Assembly (NCBI GenBank): GCA_028284395.1
Contig: JANQRV010000369.1
Span: 1 to 36,268 of the forward strand
Origin: Saprospiraceae bacterium
GTDB taxonomy: Bacteria; Bacteroidota; Bacteroidia; Chitinophagales; Saprospiraceae
Direction: 5' to 3'
Length of the DNA stretch: 36,268 nucleotides
The notes under the pieces are model-generated. The model saw only the letters and a list, made by a program, of their open reading frames with translations. It was not told where the DNA came from and did not search any database. This document shows positions 1 to 7,490 of the stretch, in pieces; position 1 is the stretch's first letter; every line of letters starts with the position of its first letter. A program made the position numbers and the translations under genes.

Positions 1-857
1 GTGGCGGCGGGAGTGGACGAGCTGATTTTCGTATCTAAAGAAATGTAGCCCTTTCCCGAGCTTCCGCTTTTGGTATTGATGATCACCACTCCATTGGCAG
101 CTCTAGAGCCGTAAATGGCAATGGCCGAAGGCCCTTTTAGTACGTCGATCTTTTCGATATCGGCCGGATTCAAAAATGAAACTGCATTGGTTTGTACCAC
201 GTTGTCATCAATTCCATTTTCGTTGCTTCCTCCCAAACCAATGGGAACGCCGTCAACGATGTAGAGTGGTTCGTTGTTGGATTGAATGGAAGTTGTTCCG
301 CGAATCCGAATTTTTACAGCCCCGCCTGGAGTACCGTCACCAGTGGTGATCTGGACGCCGGGTATCTTACCCTGGATCAACTGTTCCGGCGTGTTGTTGT
401 ATCCCTGGTTGAAATCTTTTTCGCTGATTGAGCTTACCGATCCGGTCAGATCTTTCTTTTTAACGACGCCGTATCCAATGACGACAACTTCTTCCAGTTG
501 CGCAAAGTCTTCCGAGAGGATGACTTCTATTCGACTGAGGCCATTTACCGCGACCTCCTTTGATCCATAGCCTGTGTAGGTAATGACGAGAATTGCTTCC
601 GCCGGGTCTTCAATTTCCAGAGTGAATTCTCCGTTCAAGTCCGTAATCGTACCGGAAGAAGTACCCTTCACAAGGACGGTAGCCCCGATCATGGGGCTGC
701 CTTGCTCATCGGTAACAACGCCCGTAACGGTGCTCTCTGCCTTGGCATTCGCTGTCATCGGCAGATGGATGAGAACAATGGCCAGAAGAATTGTCAGTAA
801 CTGACCAAGGACACCAAGTGAGTCTGTTCGTTTACTAATGAATGATTTGGTTGGCAT
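1..857 (-). CDS. SusC/RagA-family TonB-dependent receptor, N-terminal part (runs off left edge)
   Basis: Partial gene: the first 285 codons, start ATG at 857, are open to the window edge. The protein begins with a basic signal region and a hydrophobic stretch (about residues 15-40), followed by a carboxypeptidase-D-like regulatory domain (TVTGVVTDEQGSPMIGATV, about 43-115). Next come the SusC hallmark EEVVVIGYG and the TonB plug with LYIVDGVPIG and IAIYGSRAANGVVIINTK, both typical of the family. SusC proteins are outer-membrane channels that import glycans or other large nutrients with a SusD lid; the partner would lie left of the window. There is no Shine-Dalgarno sequence; the leader just before the start is AATTCAAACCATT. 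It is a different paralogue from the receptor at 7491-10490. The substrate is unknown. Confidence 0.93.
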   Translation of the reverse strand, partial: MPTKSFISKRTDSLGVLGQLLTILLAIVLIHLPMTANAKAESTVTGVVTDEQGSPMIGATVLVKGTSSGTITDLNGEFTLEIEDPAEAILVITYTGYGSKEVAVNGLSRIEVILSEDFAQLEEVVVIGYGVVKKKDLTGSVSSISEKDFNQGYNNTPEQLIQGKIPGVQITTGDGTPGGAVKIRIRGTTSIQSNNEPLYIVDGVPIGLGGSNENGIDDNVVQTNAVSFLNPADIEKIDVLKGPSAIAIYGSRAANGVVIINTKSGSSGKGYISLDTKISSSTPAA

Positions 858-951
858 AATGGTTTGAATTAAATGATGGATGGGTATCCAAACTTTTATC
901 ACAAACTGAATTTCTCATTCACCATAAACTCAAACTTGTTCAAACGTCCAG

Positions 952-991
952 AATGATTGCTCGATTTTTATTTTAATCGAGAGCAATCATT
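952..991 (-). promoter_or_regulatory. Hairpin/palindrome upstream of the left SusC gene
   Basis: A 10-bp perfect inverted repeat, AATGATTGCT (952-961) and AGCAATCATT (982-991), continues inward as CGATT/AATCG with a 2-nt bulge (980-981) around a T-rich loop. It lies about 95 bp upstream of the SusC start. It could be an operator, a leader hairpin, or the end of an upstream transcript. The sequence shows the structure but not its role. Confidence 0.5.
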
Positions 992-1083
992 GTGGATTCC
1001 TAAGCAACAAAAGAAGTAAATGTGGTAGGCCCGGGATAGAAACAAATCTCAAACAAAATCGCAACCACCTGAGAACTCCGTAT

Positions 1084-1115
1084 AGAACTGGCAAACCTTA
1101 AGATTTGCCAGTTCT
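1084..1115 (-). terminator. Hairpin terminator following the outer-membrane protein remnant
   Basis: In minus-strand reading the stem is AGAACTGGCAAATCT paired with AGGTTTGCCAGTTCT (one T-G wobble) around two bases. The outer 12 bp are perfect (1084-1095 with 1104-1115). It begins 18 bp after the stop codon of the remnant at 1134 and has no T-tract. It matches the hairpin at 5876-5908 in architecture and partly in sequence, supporting a terminator-type element. Confidence 0.55.
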
Positions 1116-1133
1116 TAAGAACTAACGAACAAG

Positions 1134-1313
1134 CTAAAAATCAACCTGGTAGGTCAATACCGGTACCAAGCCGGATTGTTCTCGAAACACCCATTTCCCA
1201 AAGTCCGGATCAAAATCGCGGTTGATGGCGTCAAGATGCTTTCTGCTGATGAAACTTTGGATGTACAAAGAAATACCTAAATTACGCCACCATCTATTTG
1301 ATTGAATTATGTC
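1134..1313 (-). pseudogene. 3' remnant of an outer-membrane beta-barrel protein gene
   Basis: One minus-strand frame is open from just after an in-frame TGA (1314-1316) to a TAG at 1134-1136, giving about 59 residues with no ATG. The translation contains RWWRNLGISLYIQSF, then DFDPDFGKWVFREQSG, and ends in VPVLTYQVDF. Alternating aromatic and hydrophobic residues and a terminal phenylalanine are what the last strands of an outer-membrane beta-barrel look like. A hairpin follows 18 bp downstream. The frame is lost where the divergent epimerase gene starts (1309), so the 5' part of the gene appears to have been removed by a rearrangement. The family cannot be named. Chance openness of a 60-codon frame is possible. 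Confidence 0.5.
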
Positions 1314-2190
1314 TCAACAGTTTACCATCCAGAATGACTATTTAAGAGCATCCGTTAAGCAAAGCGGAGCTGAGTTTTCCAGCTTGCAGTCTTTGCAAAC
1401 CGGCCGCGAATACCTTTGGCAAGCAGACCCAAAATTTTGGGGCCGCCATTCCTCTATATTGTTTCCGGTTATCGGTGCATTGGCCCACCAGCAATACCAA
1501 TACGAAGGGCAAACTTACACGCTTAATCGACATGGATTTGCCCGCAACGCTCATTTTGAACTGGCTTCTCAATCGTCCGACAGCCTGGTTTTTACCTTGA
1601 ACGCCAATGAAGAGACCAAAGCCGTATATCCATTTGATTTTCAATTAAAGGCACGATACTTATTAAGTGGTGCCGAATTATCGATCCACTACTTTGTCCA
1701 CAATTTGGACCAAAAAAACATTTATTTTTCATTGGGTGCACATCCTGCGTTCAATTGCCCATTAAAGGCTGGAGAGAAACGTTCGGACTACAGTTTGGTA
1801 TTTGAACAGACGGAGGTGGCCTATACCCAAAAATTGGATAAAAATGGCTTGCGTAATGGTCAAACAGCGCTCGTTATGGACCAAACCAACGTTCTTCCGA
1901 TTCGGGACGACCTGTTTGACGACGACGCTCTGATCTTGTCCGATTTGACCTCCAGTAAAGTAGCTTTGGTCAATGGCGATCAGGAAAAAGTGTTGACTTT
2001 CGACTTTTCCGGATTTTCTTACTTGGGCATTTGGGCGCCCAACTCGGAAGCTCCATTCGTTTGTATTGAGCCTTGGTATGGAGTCGCAGACCCAGTAGAT
2101 CCAACTGGCTCCATTGCCGACAAGGAGGGGATCTTAGTGTTAGAATCCGGAGCAACTTTCGAGTGTGTGCACCGGATAGAGATCCACTAG
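1309..2190 (+). CDS. Aldose 1-epimerase family protein (LacX/YeaD-like mutarotase)
   Basis: A 293-residue cytosolic protein with no signal peptide, of the usual length for LacX-like galactose-mutarotase-fold proteins, which interconvert alpha and beta anomers of a sugar or sugar phosphate. Visible hallmarks are QADPKFWGRHSSILFPVIG near the N-terminus, NRHGFAR with candidate catalytic His75, GAHPAFNCP with His145, and CIEPWYG with the probable base Glu254 near the C-terminus. The ATG at 1309 is the first in frame and gives a normal N-terminus (MSQQFTIQNDYLRA). The gene is transcribed alone on the plus strand. Its stop codon shares the four bases CTAG (2187-2190) with the convergent esterase stop. 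The upstream flank is a remnant of another gene, so its promoter may be recently acquired. The exact sugar cannot be told. Confidence 0.88.
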   Translation: MSQQFTIQNDYLRASVKQSGAEFSSLQSLQTGREYLWQADPKFWGRHSSILFPVIGALAHQQYQYEGQTYTLNRHGFARNAHFELASQSSDSLVFTLNANEETKAVYPFDFQLKARYLLSGAELSIHYFVHNLDQKNIYFSLGAHPAFNCPLKAGEKRSDYSLVFEQTEVAYTQKLDKNGLRNGQTALVMDQTNVLPIRDDLFDDDALILSDLTSSKVALVNGDQEKVLTFDFSGFSYLGIWAPNSEAPFVCIEPWYGVADPVDPTGSIADKEGILVLESGATFECVHRIEIH

Positions 2191-3455
2191 TCCTTTTGCT
2201 GCAATAGTAGGTCTAATCGTTCGCGGATGAAATCATCTTCACCCAATTCCAGAGATTTTTCAAAATTGGAAATTGCCGCTAACGTATCCTTTTGGGAGAG
2301 CAAGAAATTGCCTTTGGAGGCGTAGACCATTGCGCTTTCCGGATAATTTCGGATGTTGAGATCGAACAAGGCAGTGGCGGTCTCCGGCTTCCCAAAGTGC
2401 GCAAAACTAAAAGCCCATGCCTGGATGTAATTTTCCATGGGGAGTGCCTTGTAACCCAATTCTGTTGAGATGTTTCGATAGTGATCTTCGATGTCCTGCA
2501 CTATTTCCCGGCTGGTGAAATTGGAGTCGGGAGCATAGTAGGCAAGCATCTTTGGGAAGTGGTAATGCCGGTAGAAGTACTTTAGGCCATCGATGATGGC
2601 CGGCATGGAAACGGTGAAATGGTTGTCCTGTTCATAAAACTGGAACTCCAGGTGTAGCCCCTGCAGTTCTATCGGTTGCACTTCTTTTTGAAATTTGAAT
2701 AAAGAACGGGTAATCCTTAGGACTTCCGTCGTATCTTTTTCTAGGTCCTCTCTCGTCATCCACGGCATCTTGGTATTGGCTATTGCGATGAAGAGGGTTT
2801 GACCATCGAACTGTTCCTGCTCTAAGTTCGCCAACACCTGAGCACGGTACCTGCCCTTATCCCAACTCATACCCGGATCGATAGACAGGTAATTGGAAAA
2901 CAAGTGAGGGTAATTCAGCAGGGTGTGAATTGCAAACAATCCGCCCAGAGAATGGCCGACCAATGTTCTGTTGGTGGTCGTGTTGTAGTTTTGGTCGATG
3001 TATGGGAGCAATTCTTTGCCGATGAACTCCGCCATTTTACTGGCACCACCAGTGTTCTCTAAAGTGCTGGAATCTTTTCCGATGATGGCTTTGGTCGGAG
3101 AGAGATCGCGGTCGCGGTTGGTATTCGGAATGCCAACGACGATCATCGGTGGACACTGATCGTTGGCTGAAAAGGGAGAACTCAGTTGATTCATGATGCC
3201 AACGGTGGGCAAAAACAAATTTTCGCCATCCATGACGATCAGGACGGGGTAGCTCATATTGGTCTCATTCATGCCGTAGAACCCCGATGGAACGTGAATG
3301 TATACCTCTCTTTCTTCGTCGAGGATCTTGGAATATATTTTTTCTTTGGTGCCGATTTCGAAAAGATCGCGTTCCTTTTCAGCAGGCTCTTGCGGATTGG
3401 GATGGCAGCATGGCAGCAATAGCAGAAGAAAGTATAGGACAACATTATTTCTCAT
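2187..3455 (-). CDS. Putative Fes/YieL-type esterase lipoprotein with C-terminal TPR
   Basis: A 422-residue exported alpha/beta-hydrolase of the esterase D/Fes family (PF00756-like). The N-terminus is a short signal sequence ending near LLPCC, so a lipoprotein is likely although the lipobox is imperfect. The catalytic nucleophile is Ser169 in GHSLGG and the catalytic His is His279 in DNHFTV; SIDPGMSWD matches the region after the nucleophile in the family. About residues 335-420 form a helical repeat region of TPR type, as in many Bacteroidota members. Relatives hydrolyse siderophore, feruloyl or acetyl esters. The gene follows the PQQ dehydrogenase by 14 bp on the same strand, indicating a two-gene operon in which ester cleavage and oxidation may act on one imported compound (inference). 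Confidence 0.85.
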   Translation of the reverse strand: MRNNVVLYFLLLLLPCCHPNPQEPAEKERDLFEIGTKEKIYSKILDEEREVYIHVPSGFYGMNETNMSYPVLIVMDGENLFLPTVGIMNQLSSPFSANDQCPPMIVVGIPNTNRDRDLSPTKAIIGKDSSTLENTGGASKMAEFIGKELLPYIDQNYNTTTNRTLVGHSLGGLFAIHTLLNYPHLFSNYLSIDPGMSWDKGRYRAQVLANLEQEQFDGQTLFIAIANTKMPWMTREDLEKDTTEVLRITRSLFKFQKEVQPIELQGLHLEFQFYEQDNHFTVSMPAIIDGLKYFYRHYHFPKMLAYYAPDSNFTSREIVQDIEDHYRNISTELGYKALPMENYIQAWAFSFAHFGKPETATALFDLNIRNYPESAMVYASKGNFLLSQKDTLAAISNFEKSLELGEDDFIRERLDLLLQQKD

Positions 3456-3469
3456 ATTCCCATTTCTAT

Positions 3470-5593
3470 CTAGGGCAAACTAAACGCTACGAGCATACCA
3501 CCGTGGACTGGCTTCAATTTAGCATTTCCAGCAGAGATCACCACGTATTGTTTTCCATCGACCGAATAGGTGCTGGGAGTGGAATTGCCGTCGAATGGCA
3601 ATTCGTGCTGCCAAAGCATCTCGCCGGTGGATTTATCGAAAGCCCGGATTTTGCCATCTGCGGTAGCACCAATAAAGATCAGTCCACCGGCAGTCACGAC
3701 GGGGCCTCCGTAATTTTCCGTTCCCGTAATTGGAATGCCCCGTTCGGTCAATTCCTCAAATTCTCCCAGAGGTACCTTCCACTTGATGGTACCTGAGTTC
3801 AGATCAACTGCATTGAGGGTTCCCCAGGGTGGTTTGATGGCCGGATAACCTTCGTCGTCCAAGAAACGTTGAAACCCCCGAAAGACATATGGAGGTGTGT
3901 CTCCATCGTCGTTCGCCACAACGTTGTTCGGTTCTTCCAGACCAAACAAAAAATCGATGATGGCCTGTCGGCGATTCTCCGACATGTGGTCGAAAGCAGG
4001 CATCCGACCTCCGCCATTTACGATGAAGTGTTCTACAATTTCGCGATCCAAGCGACCAACAACATTGTCCAGTGCGGGAAATCCTCCTGCCGGATCCCCC
4101 TTGCGATCGATGCCATGGCAAGTAGCGCATTGAGCCCGGTAAAGGCGTTCGCCGTAGGGAAATGGGCTGCCATCGGGTTGGCGCGTGGGGATGAGTTGGT
4201 AAAACCAGGGCATCTCGTTTACATTGACGTAGAGTATGCCATCCGGGTCAGAGGCGGCTCCTCCCCATTCCATGCCACCGTCGTACCCCGGGAACATGAT
4301 GATCTGTTCTAGACTCGGCGGTGGGTAACCTCCATAATTGCCCGAGCGACCAAAAACGTCTTTGGTCAACTGCTCTGCTTTCGGCGAAATCGTTGAATAA
4401 TCGGCATCGGTATAGCGCTGCCGCATGAGTGGCGGTGGTTTGGTGGGGAAAGGTTGGGTTGGCCAGGCCTGCACTCCTTCGATGCGCGATGGCTCGATGG
4501 GGCGCTCTTCGATGGGCCAGAGAGGTTCACCGGTCACCCGGTTAAAGACAAACAGTAATCCCATCTTCGTACCAACGGCCACAACATCGACTTTTTTACC
4601 TTCGTGAACGACCGTCAACAAATTCGGTGGGGTTGGGATATCCAAGTCCCAAAGGTCGTGATGCACCAGTTGTCGGTGCCATAGCCGTTGACCGGTATTG
4701 GCATCAAGGGCGATCAAAGAGTTGGCAAAAAGATTTTCACCATATCGACGGCCACCGTAAAAATCTGGTCCTGCAGTTTCAGTGGTGAGGTAGATCAAAC
4801 CACGGGCCGAATCGAGTGCCATTCCCGACCAGTCGGAGGCACCGCCCGTTTTATCCAGGTAGCCCTCTGGCCAAGTGTCAGCACCAAATTCCCCGGGCCG
4901 CGGCAAGGTGTGGAAAATCCACTGGCGTTCGCCCGTTTGCAAATCGAAGGCCCGGACGGCACCCGGTACATTTTCGTTGACATTGGCACCAATGATGAAC
5001 ATATTGCCGAAGATCTGTCCCGGCGTATTAAGCGTGACGCTGGGTCGGCCAGGCACATCCATACCATCCCCCATGTGAATGTAGCCCTGATCGCCAAAGG
5101 TGGTCACCAACTGTCCCGTAGTCGCATTCAGGCTGTAGAGCCAGGGTCCCTTCATGGTCAGGATGCGGCCCTGGTCACCGTCCTGCCAATACATGACTCC
5201 TCGCTGGTCGCCGTCGGAAGCATCATGCACATCCCTGGGGTCGAATGTCCAGAGCAACTCACCAGTCCCGGCGTTGAGCGCCATTACCCGACTGTGCGGT
5301 GTCGCGGTGTACAATCGGCCATCAATGATGAGATTGTTCGTTTGGTACATAGCACTATCGCCGGTATCAAAGGTCCAGGCTACTTCCAATTGCTGTACAT
5401 TGGAAGTGTTGATCTGATCGAGGTTGGAATACTGGTTGCTGGTGGGATGTCCGAGGTAATGCGCCCAGTCGGCATCTGCTCCTTCATGCAGGGCTTTTTT
5501 GCAAGCGCCGAGACTTAGGAGGGTGCATGTCAATAAGATAAAAACGACATAGTTCGAAAAACAGTGGCCAAAATTGCGAAATGGTTTGAACAT
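3470..5593 (-). CDS. PQQ-dependent dehydrogenase (glucose dehydrogenase-like) with inserted cytochrome c domain, lipoprotein
   Basis: A 707-residue quinoprotein. The N-terminus is a lipoprotein signal (lipobox LGAC, Cys31), placing it in the periplasm or on a membrane. Propeller repeats such as ALNAGTGELLWTFD, ALDANTGQRLWHRQ and AFDKSTGEMLWQHE are tryptophan-docking PQQ blades. VHHDLWDLDIP (Asp313, Asp316, Asp318) closely matches the active-site segment of membrane glucose dehydrogenase Gcd. A class I cytochrome c domain with CATCH (Cys489, Cys492, His493) sits between propeller blades; a further blade (PPWGTLNAVDLNSG onward) follows it. Such enzymes oxidise sugars or alcohols with PQQ and pass electrons to haem. 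No PQQ biosynthesis genes are in the window, so the cofactor comes from elsewhere in the genome or from outside. The gene is downstream of SusC/SusD and 14 bp before the esterase. Confidence 0.92.
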   Translation of the reverse strand: MFKPFRNFGHCFSNYVVFILLTCTLLSLGACKKALHEGADADWAHYLGHPTSNQYSNLDQINTSNVQQLEVAWTFDTGDSAMYQTNNLIIDGRLYTATPHSRVMALNAGTGELLWTFDPRDVHDASDGDQRGVMYWQDGDQGRILTMKGPWLYSLNATTGQLVTTFGDQGYIHMGDGMDVPGRPSVTLNTPGQIFGNMFIIGANVNENVPGAVRAFDLQTGERQWIFHTLPRPGEFGADTWPEGYLDKTGGASDWSGMALDSARGLIYLTTETAGPDFYGGRRYGENLFANSLIALDANTGQRLWHRQLVHHDLWDLDIPTPPNLLTVVHEGKKVDVVAVGTKMGLLFVFNRVTGEPLWPIEERPIEPSRIEGVQAWPTQPFPTKPPPLMRQRYTDADYSTISPKAEQLTKDVFGRSGNYGGYPPPSLEQIIMFPGYDGGMEWGGAASDPDGILYVNVNEMPWFYQLIPTRQPDGSPFPYGERLYRAQCATCHGIDRKGDPAGGFPALDNVVGRLDREIVEHFIVNGGGRMPAFDHMSENRRQAIIDFLFGLEEPNNVVANDDGDTPPYVFRGFQRFLDDEGYPAIKPPWGTLNAVDLNSGTIKWKVPLGEFEELTERGIPITGTENYGGPVVTAGGLIFIGATADGKIRAFDKSTGEMLWQHELPFDGNSTPSTYSVDGKQYVVISAGNAKLKPVHGGMLVAFSLP

Positions 5594-5875
5594 GTTGGTT
5601 TTTCTTTATTGATCAAATATATAGAAATAATTAAGGAAGCCCATCATAGAAATGAGGTGGGGTGAAACCATCGACTGACGGCTAGGTTGGTACTTTTGTC
5701 TAAAGATTTATTCCCGCTGCAGACCTCAATATTTATGCGATGATGGGATCGTCGCTGCAGATGCATCACGATGAAAGGACAATGGCAGTTGTCGTACAAA
5801 AGCTCTTGGCAAAAACATTGGGGTTGATGATGACAGTGGGAATGTGCCCAATTGGTATTTAACGAGTTAAGGAGA
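5594..5875. other. Intergenic region between dehydrogenase and SusD genes
   Basis: This stretch holds no convincing gene. It contains the probable dehydrogenase promoter next to 5593. A plus-strand frame of 33 codons (5761-5862) is too short and featureless to call. The SusD terminator hairpin forms its right border. Confidence 0.6.
5614..5621 (-). promoter_or_regulatory. Candidate -7 box of the dehydrogenase-esterase operon
   Basis: TATATTTG on the minus strand matches the Bacteroidota -7 consensus TAnnTTTG exactly and lies 20 bp upstream of the ATG at 5593. No clear TTTG-type -33 element is seen at the right distance, so support is limited. Confidence 0.3.
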
Positions 5876-5908
5876 AGGTCTACCAAATCTCCGAGATTTG
5901 GTAGACCT
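5876..5908 (-). terminator. Perfect 15-bp hairpin terminator after the SusC-SusD operon
   Basis: The minus-strand arms AGGTCTACCAAATCT and AGATTTGGTAGACCT are perfectly complementary around a 3-nt loop. The hairpin starts 9 bp after the SusD stop codon. No T-tract follows. Position and stability make it the operon terminator, possibly leaky towards the dehydrogenase gene. Confidence 0.75.
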
Positions 5909-5917
5909 GGACGTTAC

Positions 5918-7474
5918 TTACTGTATCCTAAAACCCTCCGGGTTCTGCATCAAATTACTGGTGGAGATCGCCTTGAAAGGGATCGGTGCAATGTAGTGCT
6001 TCCAACTGATTTCGGAAGGATCGATGGCCAGTGGTACTTCTTCCGTCGGATCTCTTCTGGCCGCAACTTCCGCTACGAATTCCAATCTCACCATATCCCA
6101 CCATCTCTTGAATTCGCCGGCTAGTTCCCAGGCTCTTTCATCGACGATTTCATCGGCCGTGACCGATGCTACGTCTACCGATGGATCGGGGGTTAGGTAG
6201 TCCAGTCCGGCCGCTCTTCTTCGTACCTGGTTATAGGCTTCCGCGGCATCACCGGTCGCTGTTCCGCCATTCATTCTAGCAGTGGCTTCGGCATAAACGA
6301 GGAGGGTTTCTGCGTAGCGGAATACCTCCACTGCTCTGAAGCCTGCAGTTCGGTTATTGACGGTAAGATTCTCTCCAATCGTAAACTTCTTATACATCGG
6401 ATGATTACGCTGAGATTCCTGCCAGGGTAGGGTAGGGGGATCTTTGTCTGCGATCTGCCCTTGTTCGATGCGTCGTTGGGGGATATCCGTATGGAAGGTG
6501 GCGTCTTTGCGGGGACCTTCGGGGAAATCGAAAAAGAATTGACGTTCGGGATACATGTCCGACCAGCCGCGAGCTTCGTGAAAACTATTGTCGGCGGGAT
6601 AGGAAGAGCGAATGTTGGCCGATTCGGAGAACTGAAAAGCAAAAATGGATTCCAGGCTGTTTTGGTTTTCGAACAACCACAGTTCGTCGATTGGCAGCAA
6701 TTCGAAATAGCCCATGTCCATGATCTCCTTGGCCTTGGCTGCCGCCAGCTGATACTTGGATTCATCTTTGACCGGCCACCCGGCCCAGGTCATGTAAAAC
6801 TCTCCCATTAAAGCTTTGGCTGCTGCCCGGGAGGCATGACCAACTGCCCTAACGTCGGCCGGCATCGGTAGGTTGGCTTCAGCGATTTTCAGATCGTTCT
6901 CTATGATTTGATAGTTCTCTACGACAGTAGCGCGGGTTTCTTCTCCCGTGGGCGTATCTCCGTCCAAGATGATCGGTACATTTCCGAAACCCCGAACCAG
7001 GTTGAAGTAACACAATGCACGCATGTACCTGGCTTCAGCGTCGGCAACGATCACGACATCGGCCGGTGCCGAAGAAGTCTTCAGTCCTTCGATGAGGGTA
7101 TTGGCGTAATAGATCGACTGCCAGTAGCCGTTCCAAGGTGTATCGAGCCAGCGAATGTCTGAGTTCTCTCCGTCACCAAAATCAAAACGGTCGAAAACTC
7201 GTAGTGGCGCCTTATTGCCGGCCCACCAGGTAGTGATGTCATCGGCGCCATAAGCCATAATCTGCTGCTCGTGAGGGGCATCCAGTACCCGCTCGTAGAT
7301 GCGGTAAATGGGGGCCATGGCAGCAAGGATATCCCCTTCACTTTGCAAGTTGTCCAAAGATAAAAGGCTGCTGACGTCTTCCTCAAGGTCGACGCAAGCG
7401 CTGGAACCCAGGACTAGGACTGTCAGGAGCAGCGTCTTAGGAAAAGATTTATTTATGAAGTTCATGATTATCAT
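5918..7474 (-). CDS. SusD/RagB-family outer-membrane nutrient-binding lipoprotein
   Basis: A 518-residue lipoprotein with signal peptide and lipobox SSAC (Cys27). It has a SusD-like N-terminal helical region (residues about 30-200, with YWQSIYYANTLIEGLK and EARYMRALCYFNLVRGFGNVPII). The family C-terminal part includes EVFRYAETLLVYAEATARMNG and DERAWELAGEFKRWWDMVR, which are diagnostic of SusD/RagB. These proteins cap a SusC channel and capture substrate at the cell surface. The gene starts 16 bp after the SusC stop codon, so the two are co-transcribed. The start may be the ATG at 7474 or the next ATG at 7465; the leader TAACTAAAACCAAAAA directly precedes the first. The binding residues do not reveal the ligand. 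Confidence 0.95.
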   Translation of the reverse strand: MIIMNFINKSFPKTLLLTVLVLGSSACVDLEEDVSSLLSLDNLQSEGDILAAMAPIYRIYERVLDAPHEQQIMAYGADDITTWWAGNKAPLRVFDRFDFGDGENSDIRWLDTPWNGYWQSIYYANTLIEGLKTSSAPADVVIVADAEARYMRALCYFNLVRGFGNVPIILDGDTPTGEETRATVVENYQIIENDLKIAEANLPMPADVRAVGHASRAAAKALMGEFYMTWAGWPVKDESKYQLAAAKAKEIMDMGYFELLPIDELWLFENQNSLESIFAFQFSESANIRSSYPADNSFHEARGWSDMYPERQFFFDFPEGPRKDATFHTDIPQRRIEQGQIADKDPPTLPWQESQRNHPMYKKFTIGENLTVNNRTAGFRAVEVFRYAETLLVYAEATARMNGGTATGDAAEAYNQVRRRAAGLDYLTPDPSVDVASVTADEIVDERAWELAGEFKRWWDMVRLEFVAEVAARRDPTEEVPLAIDPSEISWKHYIAPIPFKAISTSNLMQNPEGFRIQ

Positions 7475-7488
7475 TTTTTGGTTTTAGT
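7475..7488 (-). promoter_or_regulatory. Translation leader ACTAAAACCAAAAA before SusD
   Basis: This 14-nt sequence directly precedes the SusD start codon and recurs identically upstream of the SusC start (10500-10513). Bacteroidota often use A-rich leaders instead of Shine-Dalgarno sequences, so a translation-initiation role is the likeliest reading. Confidence 0.4.
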
Positions 7489-7490
7489 TA

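Noticed and set aside
3186..5518. Long plus-strand frames opposite the esterase and dehydrogenase genes
   Set aside because: They are antisense shadows of well-supported genes, with no family motifs.
5761..5862. A 33-codon plus-strand frame in the dehydrogenase-SusD intergenic region
   Set aside because: It has no recognisable composition, no conserved motif and no clear promoter; it is of the length expected by chance.
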